This document shows positions 43,313 to 51,397 of a stretch of DNA of 55,316 nt, one piece after another. Where the stretch lies: IMG/VR virus record IMGVR_UViG_3300037485_000169, positions 1 through 55,316 of that record. One strand, 5' to 3'. The notes under the pieces are model-generated. The model worked only from the letters and a program-made list of their open reading frames with translations, was not told where the DNA came from and made no database searches. Both the position numbers and the translations under genes were made by a program. The DNA comes from a virus. The stretch's first letter is position 1. Every line of letters starts with the position of its first letter.

Positions 43313-44306
43313 CGCTGTCCATACCTCCAACGAGTGCGGCGATCTCGTCAGCCAGAGACATGGCATTGCTGTCCGCAGCGACTGCTACAGGAGCAGCCTT
43401 CGCTTTTGGCGCAGCCTTGGGAGCCGGGGCGGGAGCCGGAGCTTCCTCTTCCACAGCTTTTGCTGCACCGAAACCACGCTTGGGAGCAGCCGCTTCAGGC
43501 GCAGGGGCAACTGGCTCTTCCACGACTTCAACCGGAGCGGGTTTCGGTGCAACAGGCGCAGGTCGGGCGACCTGAACCGGAACTTCAACAGGGCGGCTAT
43601 TGGTTTTCTCACCAGTGATCTCAAGGACCTGATCGCTACCGAACAGACCGTCGACAGCACCCTGAGTTTCAGCTTCAAGGAACCCACCAAAGCCAAACTT
43701 CAGCTTGGGGAATGAGGCATCAGTGTCGAACGACAGCACAGTCTTGACCACCTCGACAGGGATACCACGAACGGTCAGTTCCTTCTGGTACTGGTTGAGA
43801 CCCTTGAGTGCAGCGGGGGTAACCTGAAGCAGGTACACCGGACCCGTGGGGTCTTCTGCTGCCACGATGGCGAGGCGCTTCTGATCTGCGCAAGCCTTGA
43901 TCTGCTGGCCGTTGGGACTGATCTTGGAACCCCATGCGTTCATGGGGCATGACGCACACAGATCGTTCTCAGGGTTCTGGACAGAGGCGTCAGGGCCGAT
44001 ACCATCCAGCGAGAAGCAGTCAGGGCCAGACGGTTCATCATTCGGGTCCCACTGCTTGGCGTAGTAGGTCTTGGACAGGCGCGGGTTAGCGCCGACGATA
44101 ACAACATTCAGCTTGGTCTGATCCAGCACAGTCTCGGTCTTGCCTTCGACGATGCGGAAGCGCGAACCCTTGAGGCTGATGCGGGGGTAGCTCTCACCAG
44201 AGGCGAGGCCAGCGGCAAGTGACGCAGCCAGAGCCGACTGCTGCCCGATGCGGGTAGCAAGGTGAGCGGGGACTTGGATGTTGGTAGGGATAAGTGACGT
44301 GCTCAT
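43305..44306 (-). CDS. Candidate single-stranded DNA-binding protein (333 aa)
   Basis: ATG 44306 follows CAGGAG. A beta-rich core holds a Cys cluster (CFSLDG..., NDLCASCPMNAWG, CADQKR) that could bind zinc. A flexible Ala/Pro/Val linker (about 240-310) leads to an acidic tip ending GGMDSDD. A beta core, flexible linker and acidic tail form the classical layout of replication SSBs, and the gene lies among replication genes. I do not recognise a named family. Confidence 0.6.
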   Translation of the reverse strand: MSTSLIPTNIQVPAHLATRIGQQSALAASLAAGLASGESYPRISLKGSRFRIVEGKTETVLDQTKLNVVIVGANPRLSKTYYAKQWDPNDEPSGPDCFSLDGIGPDASVQNPENDLCASCPMNAWGSKISPNGQQIKACADQKRLAIVAAEDPTGPVYLLQVTPAALKGLNQYQKELTVRGIPVEVVKTVLSFDTDASFPKLKFGFGGFLEAETQGAVDGLFGSDQVLEITGEKTNSRPVEVPVQVARPAPVAPKPAPVEVVEEPVAPAPEAAAPKRGFGAAKAVEEEAPAPAPAPKAAPKAKAAPVAVAADSNAMSLADEIAALVGGMDSDD

Positions 44307-44330
44307 AAATTCTCCTGTGTTGAGCGTGTT

Positions 44331-44672
44331 TTAGTAGTTGAGTTTGGCGTAGGTGGTGTTGTTGTTAAAGCTACCCAAATTCATTTCATACTGGTGGCCC
44401 ACACCCAATGTGGTACGAGCCTGTTCTGCGACGATATGTTCTGCGATCTCCGTATGGTCTTTGCAATAGGTAAGAACTGGCATCTTCATCGTCTGGTTGA
44501 GGAGCGCCCGATCAAACGTCCGGATAACATAGCCGTTGCCGATGCGATAAACCATGATGCTAGGGCTTGACTCACCCAAAGCCGAGATCGCACCTCGGGT
44601 TTCCTCATATGTGTCCGGTGGGTACACCGGCCTTTCAATACCCAGCCACCTTCGTAGCAGTTTCTTAACCAT
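44331..44672 (-). CDS. Hypothetical protein (113 aa)
   Basis: ATG 44672 has GGAGG upstream and lies one base after the preceding stop. A basic N-terminus (MVKKLLRRWLGIERPVYPPD) precedes an alpha/beta body with one Cys and an Asn/Thr-rich end (SFNNNTTYAKLNY). Small proteins of this type occur next to SSB-like genes in related phages. Function unknown. Confidence 0.6.
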   Translation of the reverse strand: MVKKLLRRWLGIERPVYPPDTYEETRGAISALGESSPSIMVYRIGNGYVIRTFDRALLNQTMKMPVLTYCKDHTEIAEHIVAEQARTTLGVGHQYEMNLGSFNNNTTYAKLNY

Positions 44673-45077
44673 TTAATCCTCCACTTTTGCTGTTGGTTTG
44701 CGGACGCTGACCTCGATCTTGGTGCCGTAGTTGACACCCGGGGGGACAGCCTTGTTCTGTTCGATGTAGCCACGCACTGCGGTCTTGTTCACCGCCTTGT
44801 TCAGCATGTCGTAGGCACCGGTCTCTTTGATGAAGTTCAGTGTCGCATCCCAGTTCTCGACATTGGCATAGTCCTTGGTGGTCAGGAACGCCGTGCCATG
44901 CTTGGTCTTGAACGAGGTGACACCCAACGTGTCTGCCTGTCCTTTGATCCACGCTTCGATCTTGTCCATGCTGGCTTCGATCTGGGATACTTCGTCTTTG
45001 ATCTGGGCTTCGATCTCCGCTTTCTTCAGCCGGAGTTTCATATAGGCCGCGACGGCCTGATCTACCGTGATACTCAT
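44673..45077 (-). CDS. Coiled-coil hypothetical protein (134 aa), possible Gam-like
   Basis: The start overlaps the helicase stop as ATGA. An N-terminal coiled coil (AYMKLRLKKAEIEAQIKDEV, to about residue 45) is followed by a helical body and a basic tail. The layout is reminiscent of nuclease-inhibiting or DNA-end-binding phage proteins such as Gam, but no diagnostic motif proves it. Neighbours are helicase and SSB-like genes. Confidence 0.55.
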   Translation of the reverse strand: MSITVDQAVAAYMKLRLKKAEIEAQIKDEVSQIEASMDKIEAWIKGQADTLGVTSFKTKHGTAFLTTKDYANVENWDATLNFIKETGAYDMLNKAVNKTAVRGYIEQNKAVPPGVNYGTKIEVSVRKPTAKVED

Positions 45078-46627
45078 CGTCTTGTTTCCTCTTGGATTAG
45101 GTCGAGCAGCAGACCTTGTAGCTTTTGTTTATTCCTCAGCCGCTCATACGCTCTATGCTCAAGATCGGTCGCCTCGATATGGATCACATTCGAGGTCTTG
45201 TTCTTACCGATCCGTTCGATACGCCCGTTCGCTTGGACGTATGTCTCGTTGCTGTTGACAGGTCCGTACCAGATGATGGTCGACGCAGTCGTCAGCGTAA
45301 GCCCGTGTGCCATGGTGCCGGGGTGGGCGATCAGGACATGGGGGTCTCTACTATCTTGGAAGTCTTTGAATATGACATCGCGCTTGGATGATGAGACCTG
45401 CCCGTTCACAACGCCTACCGACCAGTGCTTGGACAGTTCCTTCTCCAGCATATGAAGTGTGCCAGTAAGGGGCACAAATACGATGACCTTCTCACCGGCT
45501 TCCTCGATAATCTCCTTGACCACCTTGACCCGTGGGCTGGCATCGATCTCGATGTTCTGGCCATCATCCCCATAGGCCACGCCACAGGCGATCTGGATCA
45601 GCTTCTGGACCTTGACCGCCTCGTTGACCGCGCTGATCGTACCGTCACTACCCACTTCGGCTATGAAGTCCTTGAGCATAGCCTTGTAATGCTTCTGCTG
45701 TTCGGCGGTCAGCGCAACCTGACGTGTCTGGATAATGGTCTCAGGTAGGTCGAAGCACTCGTCTCTGGTGAACCTGACCGCTGGTTGCAGGATGTCCTTC
45801 ACAATGTCGGTGGACTCAGGACGCGGCACATATTTCCACTGGCCGATCTTCATCATCACTGTCTCACGGAACGAGGTGAATGTGGACTTGCAGTTGGGAC
45901 TGTCTACCAGCTTGGCCAATGCCCATGCGTCGGTTGGATCATTAGGGGTAGGCGTACCGGTCATCAACCACAGACGTGCCTGTGTATTGTTCAGCATCCA
46001 CTTGCGGAAGAACTTGAACCGCTGCGTACTGGGATTGCGCAGCACCGCTGCCTCATCGACGATGATCAGGTCGAACATACCCTCCGCTTCCTCAGCGATG
46101 ATCGAGAAGCCGTCGTGATTGACGATGTAGAAGTCGACATCCATCTTGAGCAGCTTGCGCCTGCGCTCTGCCGTGCCATGCAGCACAGTGAACTTGCGGT
46201 GCGGGAAGCCCATGAATATCCCATCACCCCAGACACGTTCCAGTGTGGAGAGCGGAGACAGGATCAGGACCTTCTTGATCTGCTTGGTTTCCAGCAGGTA
46301 GTCCGCTGCCCACAGGGCAGACTGGGTCTTACCAGTGCCGATGTCATTGAGCACCAGCCCCTTGTTGTTGAGCGTAAGGAACGCAGCCGTCTCCTTCTGG
46401 TGGTCGAACGGAGTGAACCGACCCGGCCAGTCATAGTAATGGAGGATAGGTGACGGCGCTTTGATACCCATGTTGTTGAGGACACGCACTTCATCGAGCT
46501 TGTGCGGTGCGACTACGAGGTCCATACCACGCACAGAGATATGCTTGGCAGTTGGTATCGTGTCGAGGATACGGTTGGGGTTGTTCAGCTTCAGCGCAAG
46601 CGCCTTGGCTTTCTCAATTACTAACAC
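45074..46627 (-). CDS. SNF2-family helicase/translocase (517 aa)
   Basis: The start is GTG 46627, overlapping the nuclease gene by 14 nt. Motif I is DIGTGKT (95-101), motif Ia LILSPLSTLE, motif II DEAA (191-194) and motif III LWLMTGTP. The C-terminal RecA domain includes VFVPLTG and motif VI QANGRIERIGKNK. These are the features of SNF2 double-stranded DNA translocases. With the adjacent VRR-NUC nuclease it probably acts in replication fork processing or recombination. Both domains are intact. Confidence 0.88.
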   Translation of the reverse strand: MLVIEKAKALALKLNNPNRILDTIPTAKHISVRGMDLVVAPHKLDEVRVLNNMGIKAPSPILHYYDWPGRFTPFDHQKETAAFLTLNNKGLVLNDIGTGKTQSALWAADYLLETKQIKKVLILSPLSTLERVWGDGIFMGFPHRKFTVLHGTAERRRKLLKMDVDFYIVNHDGFSIIAEEAEGMFDLIIVDEAAVLRNPSTQRFKFFRKWMLNNTQARLWLMTGTPTPNDPTDAWALAKLVDSPNCKSTFTSFRETVMMKIGQWKYVPRPESTDIVKDILQPAVRFTRDECFDLPETIIQTRQVALTAEQQKHYKAMLKDFIAEVGSDGTISAVNEAVKVQKLIQIACGVAYGDDGQNIEIDASPRVKVVKEIIEEAGEKVIVFVPLTGTLHMLEKELSKHWSVGVVNGQVSSSKRDVIFKDFQDSRDPHVLIAHPGTMAHGLTLTTASTIIWYGPVNSNETYVQANGRIERIGKNKTSNVIHIEATDLEHRAYERLRNKQKLQGLLLDLIQEETRR

Positions 46628-46916
46628 AGATAAACGCCTCTACTTGGGTGATGGTGTCGTCGTCGTACACAAGGAACCACATACCACCTGCCTCTTTGAT
46701 CTCGTGCCCTGTCTTCCATTGCAGGGCTGTCGGCTTCTTCGTCTTGTCTGCCTTCACCTCGATGCCCACGAACCGACCACGCACGATGGCGATAATGTCG
46801 GGCAGCCCGGACTTCCCAAACCCGTTGTTACCCGGGAAGAAATACCAAACCTTATGCTTGCGCAGCATCTCAGTGAGACGGCGTTTCACTCGTCCTTCGG
46901 GGGTCATCGCGGCCAT
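46614..46916 (-). CDS. VRR-NUC domain nuclease (100 aa)
   Basis: ATG 46916 follows AGGAGG at 5 nt. The core SGLPDIIAIVRGRFVGIEVK carries Asp 40, Glu 53 and Lys 55 of the PD-(D/E)XK fold, with Gln 66 further on. This is the stand-alone virus-type VRR-NUC, often a structure-specific endonuclease that works with an SNF2 helicase, exactly the neighbour here. Length is typical of the viral form. Confidence 0.88.
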   Translation of the reverse strand: MAAMTPEGRVKRRLTEMLRKHKVWYFFPGNNGFGKSGLPDIIAIVRGRFVGIEVKADKTKKPTALQWKTGHEIKEAGGMWFLVYDDDTITQVEAFICVSN

Positions 46917-46958
46917 ATGAACCTCCTACTATACCATACATGTGTGTCAAGTATGAAA

Positions 46959-47642
46959 TTAACGCCGCGCCCATTTACATGTGGATTGTGCAGGACACCA
47001 ACCGCATAGCCCACTCGGTCTGGCTGGCCAGTTGTTGAAGTGCAGTGCCTGTTCGATGCGGCTGGTAGCCGACAGGATACCGCCCCAGATACCAGTGATG
47101 TCGATGCGGGTGTAGGTCTCGTCGTCCTTCTTCATATCCTTGAGCCAGACCAGTACGGTCTTGACCCGCTGGACTTCAGGGAAATGCTTGAACACCTGCC
47201 CCGCAAAGATTTCCATCTGGAAGAAGTCTGGCTTTCGCTTGCCGGTTTTCCAGTCCATTACGACAGCATCACTACCCTTTATCACAAGCACGTCGAGCTT
47301 AGACCTCAGCCATGCGTCACTGTCCCACCAACCTGTCGGTAGGTGATTGTCGTTTAGCACTAGTTCTTTCTCGACATACAACTCACCGCCTTCAGCCAGC
47401 TTCTCAACAGACTTACACAGAGCTTCATACGCGGCGGCTTCCTGCGGTAGCTCTAGGTTTTCCTTGAGCCTGCGCTCCAACATCTCATGGATACGCTCAC
47501 CATATTTGCTGGCCTCGCCACCTTCATCCCTGATATCTTTCAGGATGCGTTGCCGGTAGTAACGCTGTGGGCAGTTCTCGAATAGCTTCAGCGCCGAGTA
47601 TGAGTGCGCTAACCGGATACCCTTGTCTTCAAAATCTGACAT
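46959..47642 (-). CDS. PD-(D/E)XK exonuclease, Cas4/RecB-like with Fe-S cluster
   Basis: Two ATGs are adjacent. ATG 47642 has GGAGG at 6 nt and gives 227 residues. The segment AHSYSALKLFENCPQRYYRQ is the usual opening of this family. The catalytic strand is VVMDWKTGK. Cys 24, 213, 216 and 222 form the four-Cys pattern of Cas4/AddB iron-sulphur nucleases. It probably makes 3' single-stranded ends for phage recombination or degrades DNA. No CRISPR array is present. Confidence 0.85.
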   Translation of the reverse strand: MSDFEDKGIRLAHSYSALKLFENCPQRYYRQRILKDIRDEGGEASKYGERIHEMLERRLKENLELPQEAAAYEALCKSVEKLAEGGELYVEKELVLNDNHLPTGWWDSDAWLRSKLDVLVIKGSDAVVMDWKTGKRKPDFFQMEIFAGQVFKHFPEVQRVKTVLVWLKDMKKDDETYTRIDITGIWGGILSATSRIEQALHFNNWPARPSGLCGWCPAQSTCKWARR

Positions 47643-47706
47643 CATGTTCCTCCCATTCGTAAATATCCCAGCCAAAGTTCTCTTGCAGGAAGCGGCGTAG
47701 GGTCAT
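47629..47706 (-). CDS. Possible 25-residue leader peptide
   Basis: ATG 47706 has GGGAGA upstream at about 9 nt. The frame encodes 25 residues (it opens MTLRRFLQENFGWDIYEWEE) and stops at 47629, overlapping the nuclease start by 14 nt in another frame. Good ribosome-binding site and coupling suggest translation; function, if any, may be to regulate the nuclease. Confidence 0.4.
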   Translation of the reverse strand: MTLRRFLQENFGWDIYEWEEHDVRF

Positions 47707-47727
47707 GTCAAAAATCTCCCGTTTTCT

Positions 47728-47982
47728 TTACGTGTCGCTGGAACGTGTAAAGGTTTTGCCGGTCTCCTCAATGAGTGCGCGGACTATCTCGACCGCCCTT
47801 GCTGACGTTATTGACTTCCATTCACACCATGCCCCGCAACCGCATTCGCTTTCCTCTCGCGCAAAGCAGTCGCATAGTCTTGCATCGGCTTCTAGAGCAT
47901 CAGCGCAAGCCTTAACGCCAGCGTTATATCCTGCTTGCCATTCATTCGCCGCGTCCCGATCAGCCTGTGTGATCTCGGTCAT
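47728..47982 (-). CDS. Small Cys-rich hypothetical protein (84 aa)
   Basis: ATG 47982 overlaps the previous stop as ATGA and follows AGGAGACAG. After an acidic helix (MTEITQADRDAANEWQAGYN) comes a Cys cluster (CDCFAREESECGCGAWCEW) with six Cys in a short stretch, which may bind metal. No family is recognised. It belongs to a run of small genes of uncertain use beside the polymerase. Confidence 0.6.
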   Translation of the reverse strand: MTEITQADRDAANEWQAGYNAGVKACADALEADARLCDCFAREESECGCGAWCEWKSITSARAVEIVRALIEETGKTFTRSSDT

Positions 47983-48479
47983 CGTTCTGTCTCCTGTAGT
48001 GCTTTGCGGATAAAATCATCAAGGCAACCTTCGCAGGTATCATACATCCACTCATCATGGATGCAGCGGTCATGCTTGCTGGAGGACAAATCCATGCGCC
48101 ACGACTTCCCAAGCGGTCGCGGATACGTTGATGCCTCTATCTGTTTCAAAGCCTCACGCAGCTTCACCTTGTCGGCTTGCAGGGCTTCGATGCGACCAGT
48201 GGCGTCGGCTTCTGCTTGTTTGAAGGCGATAACCCATCTTTCATTTGCGGCTCGCAGTTCTTCAATGGTGTTTACCTGCGCCCCGCGGTCGTTTAATGCC
48301 ATCTGTTCATTAAACTCTTGGCGTTCTTCAGCCACCTTCGCAACGCGCTCGAAACTTTCACTTAATGCAAGTTTGTGGAAATTGTCGGATGTCGGGTCAA
48401 TAGCCAGCTTACCTGCACCTATGTCGCCTTCCTCTTGCTTTGCCATGTTGATGCACCATTCCTTGCTGATTTCAGTCAT
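47979..48479 (-). CDS. Coiled-coil hypothetical protein (166 aa), paralogue A
   Basis: ATG 48479 follows AAGGGAGAAG. A long central helix contains NTIEELRAANERWVIAFKQA, repeated almost exactly in the protein at 48824-49102. The C-terminal part has four Cys/His-rich positions (KHDRCIHDEWMYDTCEGC). The pair of genes shares about 128 bp of related DNA. Function unknown. Confidence 0.62.
   Translation of the reverse strand: MTEISKEWCINMAKQEEGDIGAGKLAIDPTSDNFHKLALSESFERVAKVAEERQEFNEQMALNDRGAQVNTIEELRAANERWVIAFKQAEADATGRIEALQADKVKLREALKQIEASTYPRPLGKSWRMDLSSSKHDRCIHDEWMYDTCEGCLDDFIRKALQETER
48151..48278. repeat. 128-bp diverged direct repeat, copy A
   Basis: Counted by eye this differs at about 14 positions from 48933-49060. 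It lies in the coding sequence of the two paralogous coiled-coil proteins, in the same frame. It records a local duplication within the small-gene cluster. Confidence 0.8.
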
Positions 48480-48527
48480 CGCTCTTCTCCCTTATCTCCA
48501 GCCCACGGGCTTCCAGTGCGGTGCGGG

Positions 48528-48827
48528 TCACAGCGACCTCATGACAAGCGAAAGGTTGTCCAGTCCGTCCACGCGCGCCATTGGAACCTTGCTATCAAAA
48601 TAGTGCGTAGCGTAGTTGTTCGCGCCGACTATCTCGCCGTCGCAGTCAACCGTGACTGTGCAATATCCTGAATATCGACAGGCACCTTGCACCTTGTCAT
48701 AGTGCGAAACGATAACGTGCATATGCCCGTTACGAGCACCAAAGCCGCCCCGAATAGGGTAAACGTTTCCAACCATATCTGGGCCCGTTGCGGGAATGGG
48801 GATGTTCGTATCAATTTCGATTTTCAT
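48528..48827 (-). CDS. Small beta-rich hypothetical protein (99 aa)
   Basis: ATG 48827 overlaps the previous stop as ATGA, with GGAG 7 nt upstream. The product begins MKIEIDTNIPIPATGPDMVG and contains a repeated beta pattern with three Cys/His pairs (GHMHVIVSHY, CRYSGYCTVTVDCDG). It lies between the two paralogous coiled-coil genes. Function unknown. Confidence 0.62.
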   Translation of the reverse strand: MKIEIDTNIPIPATGPDMVGNVYPIRGGFGARNGHMHVIVSHYDKVQGACRYSGYCTVTVDCDGEIVGANNYATHYFDSKVPMARVDGLDNLSLVMRSL

Positions 48828-49102
48828 TTCGTTTCTCCCAAGGCTGCGCTGATTGCGTCATCTACAACAGATGCACAGCGGTCGTAGGTGTCTACCTGCC
48901 ACCAATCCCATGCGTCCTTAATCTCCTTCACCGCCTCACGCAGCTTCGCATTGTCGGCCAGCAGGGTTTCGATGCGACCGTTGGCGCGTTCTTCTGCTTG
49001 ATTGAAGGCGATAACCCATCTTTCATTCGCGGCTCGCAGTTCTTCAATGGTGTTTGCCTGTGCCTCGCAGTTGGGGCAATATTGGCTAAGGCTGTCAGTC
49101 AT
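48824..49102 (-). CDS. Coiled-coil hypothetical protein (92 aa), paralogue B
   Basis: ATG 49102 overlaps the preceding stop as ATGACTGA, giving MTDSLSQYCPNCEAQANTIE. After a CPNC knuckle it shares NTIEELRAANERWVIAFNQA with paralogue A. It ends with a short helical part (DRCASVVDDAISAALGETK) that parallels the end of A. It looks like a shortened duplicate of A. Confidence 0.62.
   Translation of the reverse strand: MTDSLSQYCPNCEAQANTIEELRAANERWVIAFNQAEERANGRIETLLADNAKLREAVKEIKDAWDWWQVDTYDRCASVVDDAISAALGETK
48933..49060. repeat. 128-bp diverged direct repeat, copy B
   Basis: This is the partner of 48151-48278, offset by 782 bp and in the same orientation. The best conserved part is the 69 bp at the end encoding NTIEELRAANERWVIAF. 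Confidence 0.8.
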
Positions 49103-49475
49103 CGCTGCGCTCCTTTTCGAATGCGTCAAGCATGTCATAAATATCAAGGATGGCCCTTTGGTATGCCTTACCCTCTCTGCCCATAAATTCCGGCGAGGGA
49201 TTGGCAGCGGCTTCGTTGCGTATCATAAGAACTCGGCTTTTGATTTCTTTTAGCATCCCGTCGATCATATCAACCGGCTCAACACCTTCCTCAACCACCT
49301 CGCGGCGCACACCATGCACAGCTTCGTAGGGGACGTAGTAGGTCGACCATGCCAGCCACGCCCAGTCGGCGTTCACTTTCTCACCGTCCTCATCGACGCT
49401 GGCCAGCATATCCTTGGCCCAGAACGGTGGGTAATCACCGTGATTACGGGGCATCCATTTTACATATTCGGTCAT
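49095..49475 (-). CDS. Hypothetical protein after the polymerase (126 aa)
   Basis: ATG 49475 overlaps the polymerase stop as TGATG. The product begins MTEYVKWMPRNHGDYPPFWA, has a Trp/Tyr-rich middle and a helical C-terminus (YQRAILDIYDMLDAFEKERS). No domain is recognised. Coupling to the polymerase gene suggests co-expression with the replisome. Confidence 0.6.
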   Translation of the reverse strand: MTEYVKWMPRNHGDYPPFWAKDMLASVDEDGEKVNADWAWLAWSTYYVPYEAVHGVRREVVEEGVEPVDMIDGMLKEIKSRVLMIRNEAAANPSPEFMGREGKAYQRAILDIYDMLDAFEKERSDD

Positions 49476-51358
49476 CAACAATCTCCATAGTTGTCTGCAC
49501 GTCCTGCTTCGCAGGCTACTGGTAAGTCAGGTGCCCACGCTGGTGGCATGGACATGATATTAATGATCTCGGTCTCAGCTTCGGTGGCCGTCTCGATTGG
49601 CACTACGCAGACATTCTCGTCATGCACTTGGAACGCGACGAAGTGCCCGGCCTGTCCGATCAGGGTCATCTGCCAGCGCACGATGATACCAGCCAAAGCC
49701 TGCACGATATTCTCAGTGACCTTGCCACCATAAATCTTGATCCACGGTAGGTCGTCGAGGTTGCCACCTGAGACCCTGTCCCTGATCGCCTTGCGGTAGG
49801 TCCGTGCATCATTGATATACTGGAACCCATCCTTGGTTTGGCGCAGTGCAGGGTAGGTAATGCGCAGCTTGTTCGGCAGCAGGATACCGCCGCTATCATA
49901 GGTGATAACTTCTTTGAGTGTGCCGCTGCGGTTGCCTGCCATGTCCTTGAGTATCTGGTTACAGGTCTGCCATAGCTGGACGATCTTCCAATATTTCTGG
50001 CGGTACAAGCGCACGATGCGCTCGGCTTCATGTTCCTCGATGATGATCTTACTAAGAGCCAGTGTCTTGCGGAACTTGTCAGCCCCCATGCCATAGCCGA
50101 GGCCAAGGATGCAGGTCTTACCTACGAACCGTTCGATTGCGTCAGCCTTGGTTACAGTCTTACCATACACGTCACTGGCAAACTCTGAATAGACATCGCG
50201 CCCCTCACGGAACGACTGCACCAGATCATCTTGTCCTGCCAGCCATGCCACTGTCCGCGCTTCGATCTGGCTGGAGTCACAGGCGATGATCTCATATCCC
50301 TCCGGTGCTCTGAGTGCTTGGCGGATGGTGGTGTTGCCCCGACTGGGCAGGTTCTGGAGGTTCACCTTGTCGCCACCTGAGAACCTACCTGTGTGTGCCC
50401 CATAATAGTTGAGCATGATAGGCAGTGGGCCACGGCCAGCGATGCCAATGAACGCTTCTGTCCGTGTCTCCTCGATGGTGGACTTGGTCCCTAGCCGTGC
50501 CTCAACCGCTGCCCGGACACGGTCGTCAGGGTGCTCAAGCAGGGCGAGAAATCCTTGGTCAGTCTTACTGAAAGCGAACGCTTCCTTACCAGTACGGGGA
50601 CTGGTCTTCGTCGGTGCAACGACACCCAACATATCCAGCAGCTTGGCAAACTGGGGGTTGCTCATAAGCAGGGTCTTCAGAGCGTTCGGGTCGAACCGCT
50701 CACCCATACCGACAACATCAGCCAGTTCCCTGAGCACCTCCTCCTTGCGCTGACGTACCTCACCGAGATGTTTCTCCAACAGGGGTACATCCAGTTCGAT
50801 CTTGGGTTCGATGTACATCCGTAGGGTCTGGTCAATCACCAACAACTCAGAGGGTGGCAGTTCTTTCTTGAGGTTGAGCCACAGTTGATAGGTAATCTCT
50901 ACGTCATTGACGCAGTAGGCAGCGTACCGCTCCAGTTCCTCCTTAGAGAAGTCAGCATAGCGTTTACCCAGTGCGTTGATAACCTCGTCGCCCTTCTCAC
51001 CCAGCTTATAGTACTGGGCCAGTGCCTTGAGGCTGCCGCCGACAGTGACGTTATGCAAAGGCCGTGCCATCGACATGGTATCCAGCCACAGCTTGGGTCT
51101 CACACCGTAGTGCCATGACAGGATAGCCCCATCGAAGGCAGTGTTGTGACAGAGGATCGCCGCCTTGCTGAAGTCGACAGCTTTGAGGAACGGCCCGATC
51201 AGGTTCTTGGGTATCCACTTGACCGGGCCGCTGTTCTTTTTGATCCCCATCATGATCGCTTCGAACTGGGGATCGCGGACGTACCGCTCGGTGGTTATCT
51301 TCGAGAGACTATACTCTCGTGAATAGTAAGTTTCAAAATCAATTGTATAGATATCCAC
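49475..51358 (-). CDS. DNA polymerase, family A, with Leu at the 762-equivalent position
   Basis: The start is GTG 51358 with AGGAG upstream. The N-terminal 3'-5' exonuclease has DFET (Asp 7, Glu 9), HNTAFD and NDVEITYQLW. The polymerase has motif A CDSSQIEAR (Asp 361), motif B RFVGKTCILGLGYG with Lys 414 and Leu 418 at the position of E. coli Pol I Phe 762, and motif C HDE (579-581). At 627 residues there is no 5' nuclease domain. Published virioplankton work links Leu at this site with slower, more accurate enzymes; effects here are inference. Confidence 0.93.
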   Translation of the reverse strand: MDIYTIDFETYYSREYSLSKITTERYVRDPQFEAIMMGIKKNSGPVKWIPKNLIGPFLKAVDFSKAAILCHNTAFDGAILSWHYGVRPKLWLDTMSMARPLHNVTVGGSLKALAQYYKLGEKGDEVINALGKRYADFSKEELERYAAYCVNDVEITYQLWLNLKKELPPSELLVIDQTLRMYIEPKIELDVPLLEKHLGEVRQRKEEVLRELADVVGMGERFDPNALKTLLMSNPQFAKLLDMLGVVAPTKTSPRTGKEAFAFSKTDQGFLALLEHPDDRVRAAVEARLGTKSTIEETRTEAFIGIAGRGPLPIMLNYYGAHTGRFSGGDKVNLQNLPSRGNTTIRQALRAPEGYEIIACDSSQIEARTVAWLAGQDDLVQSFREGRDVYSEFASDVYGKTVTKADAIERFVGKTCILGLGYGMGADKFRKTLALSKIIIEEHEAERIVRLYRQKYWKIVQLWQTCNQILKDMAGNRSGTLKEVITYDSGGILLPNKLRITYPALRQTKDGFQYINDARTYRKAIRDRVSGGNLDDLPWIKIYGGKVTENIVQALAGIIVRWQMTLIGQAGHFVAFQVHDENVCVVPIETATEAETEIINIMSMPPAWAPDLPVACEAGRADNYGDC

Positions 51359-51397
51359 CGGGGTACTCCTATGGTTTACGTCTGCGAGACTAGCTTA

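Noticed and set aside
46922-46958. TTGACA with TATAGT before the VRR-NUC gene
   Set aside because: The spacing is about 11 nt, far from 16-18; kept only as a curiosity because TATAGT recurs in the control motif.
46959-47642. Cas4-like gene as part of a CRISPR system
   Set aside because: No repeat-spacer array or other cas gene is visible; stand-alone Cas4-like nucleases are common in phages.
48482-48541. 19-codon GTG frame before paralogue A
   Set aside because: Too short and without a ribosome-binding site; mentioned only as a possible duplication relic.
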